DNA of 19,511 nt. Origin: CAYNFH01 sp964396385. Lineage in GTDB: Bacteria > Armatimonadota > Chthonomonadetes > Chthonomonadales > CAJBBX01. Position numbers and translations under genes: made by a program. Within the stretch, counting starts at the first letter, position 1. Each line of letters begins with the position of its first letter. The stretch lies in contig CAYNFH010000126.1 of assembly GCA_964396385.1 (NCBI GenBank), forward strand, positions 1 to 19,511, given 5' to 3'. The notes under the pieces are model-generated. The model searched no databases. It had not been told where the DNA came from and worked only from the letters and a program-made list of their open reading frames with translations. Shown in pieces: positions 15,408 to 19,511 of this stretch.

Positions 15408-16696
15408 TGATTGATCGCTACACAACCCCCGAGATGCGCGAGCTCTGGAGCCCGCAGGCCAAGACCGAGCGTTGGCTGGACGTCGAGATCGCGGTCTGCT
15501 CCGGCCTGGAGCGCTACGGCTATATCCCGGAGGGCACCACGCGCGCCATCCGCGAGAGGGCCAAGTTCGACCTGCGCCGCATCGCCGAACTGGAGCTGGA
15601 GACCCGCCACGACGTCATGGCGTTCGTCAAGAACGTCCAGGAGCATCTGGGAGAGGAGGGGCGCTTCCTCCACTACGGCATCACCTCCTACGATGTCGTG
15701 GACACGGCGCTCTGCCTCATCCTGCGGGACTCCGGCAATCAGATCCTCGAGCGGTGCGAGGGCCTGATCCAGGCCATCCGCCGCCGCGCCCGAGAGCACA
15801 AGGACACGGTCCAGATCGGGCGGACTCACGGCATCCACGCCGAGCCCATTACTTTCGGGTTCAAGCTGGCCGGATGGCTGGATGAGATGAACCACAATGT
15901 GGAGCGGCTCCACGCGGCGGTGGCCATGATCTCCGTCGGCAAGGTCTCGGGCGCGGTCGGCACGCACGCCAACATCGACCCGCGGGTGGAGGAGCTCGTC
16001 TGTGAGTCGCTGGGGCTGAAGCCCGCCCCGGTCTCCACCCAGATCATCTCGCGGGACCGGCACGCGCAGTTCATCTCCACTCTGGCCATCCTCGCGGCTT
16101 CGCTGGAGCGGTTTGCCACGGAGGTCCGCAACCTCCAGCGCACCGAGGTCCTGGAGGTCCAGGAGCACTTCGCGGAGGGCCAGAAGGGCTCCAGCGCGAT
16201 GCCCCACAAGCGCAATCCCTGGAACTCCGAGACCGTCTCCGGACTGGCGCGCGTCGTCCGCGGCAACGTCATCCCCATGCTGGAGAGCGTGACCACCTGG
16301 CATGAGCGCGACCTGGCAAACTCCTCCGTGGAGCGCGTCATCCTGCCCGATACTTGCACCCTCGTAGACTGGATGCTGGCGAAGTTCACAGACATCCTGG
16401 ACCGGCTCATCGTCTACCCGGAGAACATGCGGAGGAACCTCGAGCGGATGGGCGGACTGGTCTACTCCGAGCAGGTGATGCTGGCCCTGATCGCGACCGG
16501 CCTATCGCGCGAGGAGGCGTATACCACCGTACAGCGCAACGCCGCGCGCGCCTGGGCGGGCGAGAGCTTCCAGCACGCCATCGAGAACGACCCGGTCGTG
16601 AAAGAGCGCCTCACTCCCGAGCAGGTCCACCATGCCTTCGACCTTCAGCACCACCTCAAGAACCTCCAGCACACCTTTGACGAGCTGGGAATCTAG
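15407..16696 (+). CDS. purB: Adenylosuccinate lyase
   Basis: A 429-residue PurB of the short bacterial (Bacillus/Thermotoga-like) type. It catalyses two beta-eliminations of fumarate in purine synthesis: SAICAR to AICAR and adenylosuccinate to AMP. The fumarase/aspartase-superfamily signature is GSSAMPHKRNP (261-271), containing the catalytic serine in the flexible loop; GRTHGIHAEP (138-147) contains the general-acid histidine H141, and HYGITSYDVVDTA (89-101) is the first conserved block. The start is GTG, overlapping the preceding TAG stop by one base, with AGAGGAA about 6 nt upstream. The N-terminus IDRYTTPEMRELWS is standard for the family, confirming that start. It appears to be embedded in one transcription unit with plsY and the DUF362 gene. 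Confidence 0.97.
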   Translation: MIDRYTTPEMRELWSPQAKTERWLDVEIAVCSGLERYGYIPEGTTRAIRERAKFDLRRIAELELETRHDVMAFVKNVQEHLGEEGRFLHYGITSYDVVDTALCLILRDSGNQILERCEGLIQAIRRRAREHKDTVQIGRTHGIHAEPITFGFKLAGWLDEMNHNVERLHAAVAMISVGKVSGAVGTHANIDPRVEELVCESLGLKPAPVSTQIISRDRHAQFISTLAILAASLERFATEVRNLQRTEVLEVQEHFAEGQKGSSAMPHKRNPWNSETVSGLARVVRGNVIPMLESVTTWHERDLANSSVERVILPDTCTLVDWMLAKFTDILDRLIVYPENMRRNLERMGGLVYSEQVMLALIATGLSREEAYTTVQRNAARAWAGESFQHAIENDPVVKERLTPEQVHHAFDLQHHLKNLQHTFDELGI

Positions 16697-16702
16697 CCTC
16701 CG

Positions 16703-18439
16703 GTGGCCGTAGAGGTCACGGCTGCTGCCGGCTTGCCGGACCGGGTCTGCCGCGATCGCCGCGGGGCATTCGGCGTAGGCTTGGCGGTGATGGCCGTCAC
16801 CTTCCTCCCGTACCTCTTCGGCTTCGGCCGGTTCCTGCAGGGCGCAAACCCCTCCCTTGGCTGGTTCTCCTGGCTCGGCTACAACCTCGATGACGGCTGC
16901 GTCTATCTCTCCTGGCTACGTCAGGCCGCGGACGGCCACCTCTTCCAGCGCAACCTCTTCACCACGGAGCCGCAGGTCGGCCACCAAGTCAATCTCTTTT
17001 TCCTGCTCCTTGGCACGGTAGCGCGCGTTACCCACCTGCCGCTCCTCGCCGTCTGGCACGGCGCACGGCTGGTTCTGGGCCTTGCGCTTATCCGTGCCGT
17101 CTGGTGGCTCCTGGAGATGCTGGTGGCCGACCGGAGCGCCCGCCGCCTGGCGCTCCTCGTCCTCTGCGTCTCCGCCGGCTTGGGCTGGCTGCCGGGGCTG
17201 TGGGTAGTGTACGGCCAGACCGCCCCGGTGGACGTCTGGCAGCCGGAGGCGATCACGTTCCTCAGCCTCTACCTGAGCCCGCTCAACCTCGTGTCGCTGC
17301 TCCTCATGGTCGGGATCCTCGGCAACCTGCTGCGGGCGGAGCAGACAGGCTCGTGGCGTGGTGTATCTGCGGCGGGCATCTGCGGCTTCCTGCTCGGCAA
17401 CATCCACTCGTACGACGTGATCAGCCTTGCGTTGATCTGGGCGGGATTCCTGCTGGTCCGCTCGCTCGTCCGCCGCCGGTTTCATGCCGCCTCCTGGGGA
17501 CGCGCGTTGACCGCTGGCATATCGACCGCGGTAAGCACCGGTTACGTCTACTACCAGCTCAGTACCGAGGCCATCTTTGCCAAGCGCGCGGCGGTGGAGA
17601 CTCTGTCGCCTCCATTCACGGAGTATGCGCTGGGATTCGGTTTGGTGCTGGTCCTCGCCCTGGTGGCGCTCGCTCTGTTCCTTCGCCGCGGGGATGCCGG
17701 GGAACCGCCCGCCATCACGCGTGACGCGCTGCTCTTCCTCATAGTCTGGTCCGCCGGCAATTTCGCAGCGGCCTACCTGCCGTTCCCGTTCCAGCGCAAG
17801 CTCATCATGGGCGAGCAAATCCCGCTGGCCATCCTGGCCGGCCTCGCGCTGAACCATCTGCTCGGGAGACTCGTGTCGGGGAGCAGGCGACCAGTAGGGG
17901 CGGCAGTCCTGTTCGTTCTGGCTCTCACCAACCTCCGCTTCATGCTCCGGGACGTGCAGAGCTTCCAGTCGAATATCGCACAGAGCCTACTCCAGCGCCC
18001 CTACCTGTACGCGGGTGAAGTCCAGTCGCTGGTTTGGCTGAGGGATCATGCCCCGGTAGGCGTTCCCATCCAGCCGCTGCCGTGGGTACTGGTCACACCA
18101 GACCGTAAGATTGCGCTGGCCGACACCTCCATGGCAGCCTTCGCGCCGGGACTGACCGGGCACCCCGTGAATGCCGGCCACTGGGGCGAGACGCCGGACT
18201 TCGGCCAGACCATGGGGCAGTGGACCCGCTTCATACGGCCGGATACGCCGGACCAGTTTCGCCGGGCCTTGCTCAGGCAGACCGGCGTGCGGTACGTCGT
18301 GTTTTCCCAGAAGCACCTGGACCCGGGCGATGCGGCGGCCCTCAGCCTCTTCCAGTCTCCGCCGCCCTACCTCCGCCTTGTTCCGGAAGCCTCCAACGAA
18401 GACGCCGACGTATACGCGGTGGATCTGTCGGCGGGATAG
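16703..18439 (+). CDS. Polytopic membrane protein, GT-C glycosyltransferase-like
   Basis: A 578-residue protein with about ten to eleven hydrophobic segments (roughly 24-42, 95-110, 118-138, 148-170, 190-211, 220-253, 266-283, 308-327, 341-360, 373-388, 397-412) and a soluble C-terminal domain of about 165 residues. YNLDDGCVYLSWLRQ (60-74) in the first large non-membrane loop looks like the acidic catalytic motif of GT-C lipid-linked-sugar transferases, and the topology fits, so a role in cell-envelope glycan transfer is inferred; no specific family is certain. The GTG at 16703 lies 6 nt after the purB stop and has no evident ribosome binding site; a nearby TTG (16733) is an alternative. The last 73 nt overlap the opposing gene. 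Confidence 0.75.
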   Translation: MAVEVTAAAGLPDRVCRDRRGAFGVGLAVMAVTFLPYLFGFGRFLQGANPSLGWFSWLGYNLDDGCVYLSWLRQAADGHLFQRNLFTTEPQVGHQVNLFFLLLGTVARVTHLPLLAVWHGARLVLGLALIRAVWWLLEMLVADRSARRLALLVLCVSAGLGWLPGLWVVYGQTAPVDVWQPEAITFLSLYLSPLNLVSLLLMVGILGNLLRAEQTGSWRGVSAAGICGFLLGNIHSYDVISLALIWAGFLLVRSLVRRRFHAASWGRALTAGISTAVSTGYVYYQLSTEAIFAKRAAVETLSPPFTEYALGFGLVLVLALVALALFLRRGDAGEPPAITRDALLFLIVWSAGNFAAAYLPFPFQRKLIMGEQIPLAILAGLALNHLLGRLVSGSRRPVGAAVLFVLALTNLRFMLRDVQSFQSNIAQSLLQRPYLYAGEVQSLVWLRDHAPVGVPIQPLPWVLVTPDRKIALADTSMAAFAPGLTGHPVNAGHWGETPDFGQTMGQWTRFIRPDTPDQFRRALLRQTGVRYVVFSQKHLDPGDAAALSLFQSPPPYLRLVPEASNEDADVYAVDLSAG

Positions 18440-19511
18440 CATCCTATCCACCACCGGACCAGCTTGTTACACGCAATCCGCCGCTGCGGCGCCACTAATG
18501 CCGGATAGCGTTGCGGCCAGTACCGTTCCCGCCACGGCGCGTCAATCATGGCGATATAGGCGCGCCGCCCGCCCCAACGCTCCACCGGTCGCCGGTCGTT
18601 GCACAGCCCCTCCATCACGTTGATGGCGAGAAGCCGCGAGTCCATGGTGATCCCCGGCGCCACGTCCCCCAGGACCACTCCTCCCGGCCCCAGCTTCTGC
18701 TCCAGCCACCGAGACGTCTCCAACTGCCGGTACTGGAGGTGCCGCGCCCAGTCCTGGAGCCAGCAGACGTTCACTATCAGCCACAGGAGGCAGAGGGGGA
18801 GAAGGTGCTGCGGCCTTCCGAATCCCGAGCCGGGGGAGGCTCGGGCGGCCGCAGGGGAGAGGGGGAAAGGGCCGACGAGGGGATGAGGAGATGAGAGGAT
18901 GAGCTGTGACGGATGCCGCCGGGCGAACGGAGCTGCCGCCGTCACCAAAGCGATGAGAGAGGGGAGGGCGTAGAGGAGGGCGAGGGTGGTGGTGTGGGGC
19001 AGAATGCCGCCGCGATGGAAGACGGCTTCGAACGCATGGTAGCCGATGAACCAGGTGATCGCGGCACGTACGACGGTGCCGGCGACTGTTCGCGCCCCCA
19101 GCGTACAGAATATCTCCGGCAGCCTCCAGACCGTCCAGGCCGCCAGCCCCGCCAGCGCTGGATAGGTGCTGACCAGATACCGGTCCGGCGAATAGTTGCT
19201 GACCGCCAGCACTCCCCATCCCAGCAGCAACCAGAGCGACAGGAATGACATGGTGACATGGTGACAAGGTGACAGGGAGACGTTGTCTGAATCCTGAACA
19301 ACTGAACACGCTTCCGCAGACTCCCCCAGAATTGGGGTCCGGGGGGCTGCCTGAAGCGCGAACCCCGAACCCGGAGCCCCGAACCCCAAGCCCCGAACCG
19401 CCCAACAACCCACCCCCACCACTTCCAGCGCCCCCACCGCCGGGGGGTGCCGGCAGAGATAGGGGAAGAAACCGTACGTCACCCCCAGAAATGCCAGGCG
19501 GAGGGTGGTGA
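18367..19511 (-). CDS. Polytopic membrane protein, probable GT-C/PMT-like, N-terminus beyond the window
   Basis: The frame is open from the window edge, so the start is outside; the GTG at 19482 is internal. The visible 381 residues hold hydrophobic segments (RLAFLGVTYGFF; ALEVVGVGCWAV; FLSLWLLLGWGVLAV; LVSTYPALAGLAAW; others near RAAITWFIGYHA, LALLYALPSLIALV and LCLLWLIVNVCWL) and a soluble C-terminal tail of about 135 residues. SNYSPDRYLVSTYPALAGL is typical of the late segments of PMT/ArnT-like glycosyltransferases, so a lipid-linked sugar transferase is likely but unproven. Two inter-membrane loops are encoded by tandem repeat DNA: one at 19245-19400 (heptamers, CTGAACA units and TGGTGACA units), the other at 18872-18903. 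The 3' end overlaps the opposite-strand membrane-protein gene by 73 nt. Confidence 0.72.
   Translation of the reverse strand, partial: TTLRLAFLGVTYGFFPYLCRHPPAVGALEVVGVGCWAVRGLGFGAPGSGFALQAAPRTPILGESAEACSVVQDSDNVSLSPCHHVTMSFLSLWLLLGWGVLAVSNYSPDRYLVSTYPALAGLAAWTVWRLPEIFCTLGARTVAGTVVRAAITWFIGYHAFEAVFHRGGILPHTTTLALLYALPSLIALVTAAAPFARRHPSQLILSSPHPLVGPFPLSPAAARASPGSGFGRPQHLLPLCLLWLIVNVCWLQDWARHLQYRQLETSRWLEQKLGPGGVVLGDVAPGITMDSRLLAINVMEGLCNDRRPVERWGGRRAYIAMIDAPWRERYWPQRYPALVAPQRRIACNKLVRWWIGCYPADRSTAYTSASSLEASGTRRR
18872..18903. repeat. Tandem octamer repeat (CTCATCNN on minus strand) x4
   Basis: On the minus strand the units are CTCATCCT, CTCATCTC, CTCATCCC and CTCGTCGG. They encode part of a Ser/Pro-rich loop (SQLILSSPHPLV region) between two membrane segments of the last gene. 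The unit belongs to the same loose consensus, CTCRYCCN, as the repeats at 2858-2889 and 12648-12687. Confidence 0.75.
19245..19274. repeat. Tandem octamer repeat (TGGTGACA) x3 plus a partial unit
   Basis: ATGACA is followed by TGGTGACA, TGGTGACA and AGGTGACA. On the coding (minus) strand it encodes the LSPCHHVTMS segment just before a membrane span. The first unit of the GGTGACA core also appears once at 7474-7480, next to the other CCTGAACA repeat. Confidence 0.88.
19289..19310. repeat. Second copy of the CTGAACA repeat element
   Basis: Matches 7487-7508 at 20 of 22 positions, including the tandem CTGAACA pair. It is here read in frame on the minus strand as part of the loop of the last gene (SVVQDSD region). 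Confidence 0.75.
19359..19400. repeat. Tandem heptamer repeat (CGAACCC-type) x6
   Basis: Six 7-bp units: CGAACCC, CGAACCC, GGAGCCC, CGAACCC, CAAGCCC, CGAACCG. The total of 42 nt keeps the reading frame of the last gene, where it encodes RGLGFGAPGSGFA between two hydrophobic segments. Confidence 0.9.

Noticed and set aside
15404..16303. A 299-codon minus-strand open frame opposite purB
   Set aside because: Antisense to a strongly conserved enzyme; typical high-GC shadow frame.
16916..17857. A 313-codon minus-strand open frame opposite the GT-C-like gene
   Set aside because: Very Arg/Glu/Gln-rich, the expected complement of hydrophobic codons on the other strand; no independent support.

Overview
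The window is GC-rich, gene-dense chromosomal DNA from a free-living, probably Gram-negative-type bacterium. It pairs a housekeeping block (der, glnE, plsY, purB) with secreted carbohydrate-active and DUF4091-type proteins, a Tat-exported DUF362 protein and GT-C-like membrane proteins. The mixture resembles Armatimonadota or a similar deep-branching, polysaccharide-degrading lineage, but no rRNA or marker gene fixes the taxonomy, so this is a low-confidence inference.

Layout. Positions 1-711 hold the end of a short-chain dehydrogenase (+). It converges on, and overlaps, a large secreted multidomain DUF4091 protein (-, 665-3589). A 178-nt AT-containing divergent spacer separates that gene from a secreted Gly/Ser-rich protein with a folded C-terminal domain (+, 3768-5414). 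A GH15 glucoamylase-type enzyme follows (+, 5506-7470), then a translationally coupled pair of tiny membrane proteins on the minus strand (7516-7934), then a secreted GH2-type sugar-binding protein without a catalytic barrel (+, 8064-8927). From 8958 to 18439 six plus-strand genes are packed end to end: der, glnE, plsY, DUF362, purB and a polytopic GT-C-like protein. They are separated by 2 nt, 92 nt, -4 nt, -1 nt and 6 nt, so they are probably largely co-transcribed. The last gene (-, 18367 to beyond the window) is another polytopic membrane protein whose 3' end overlaps the preceding gene tail to tail. No gene-free stretch exceeds 300 nt; I saw no tRNA, rRNA, CRISPR array, insertion sequence or clear intrinsic terminator.

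The most striking feature is not a gene. At least eleven patches of short tandem repeats with 7-bp or 8-bp units, most with a different unit, are scattered through the window. They lie in spacers (5422-5505, 7487-7517, 8931-8958, 13478-13534), where three run directly into a start codon that has no Shine-Dalgarno sequence (GH15, der, plsY). They also lie in frame inside genes: the DUF4091 protein, both nucleotidyltransferase halves of GlnE at the equivalent loop, and two loops of the last membrane protein. They resemble in style the heptamer STRR repeats known from cyanobacteria, but here the units are diverse and occur both as 5' leaders and as in-frame insertions in essential-type proteins.
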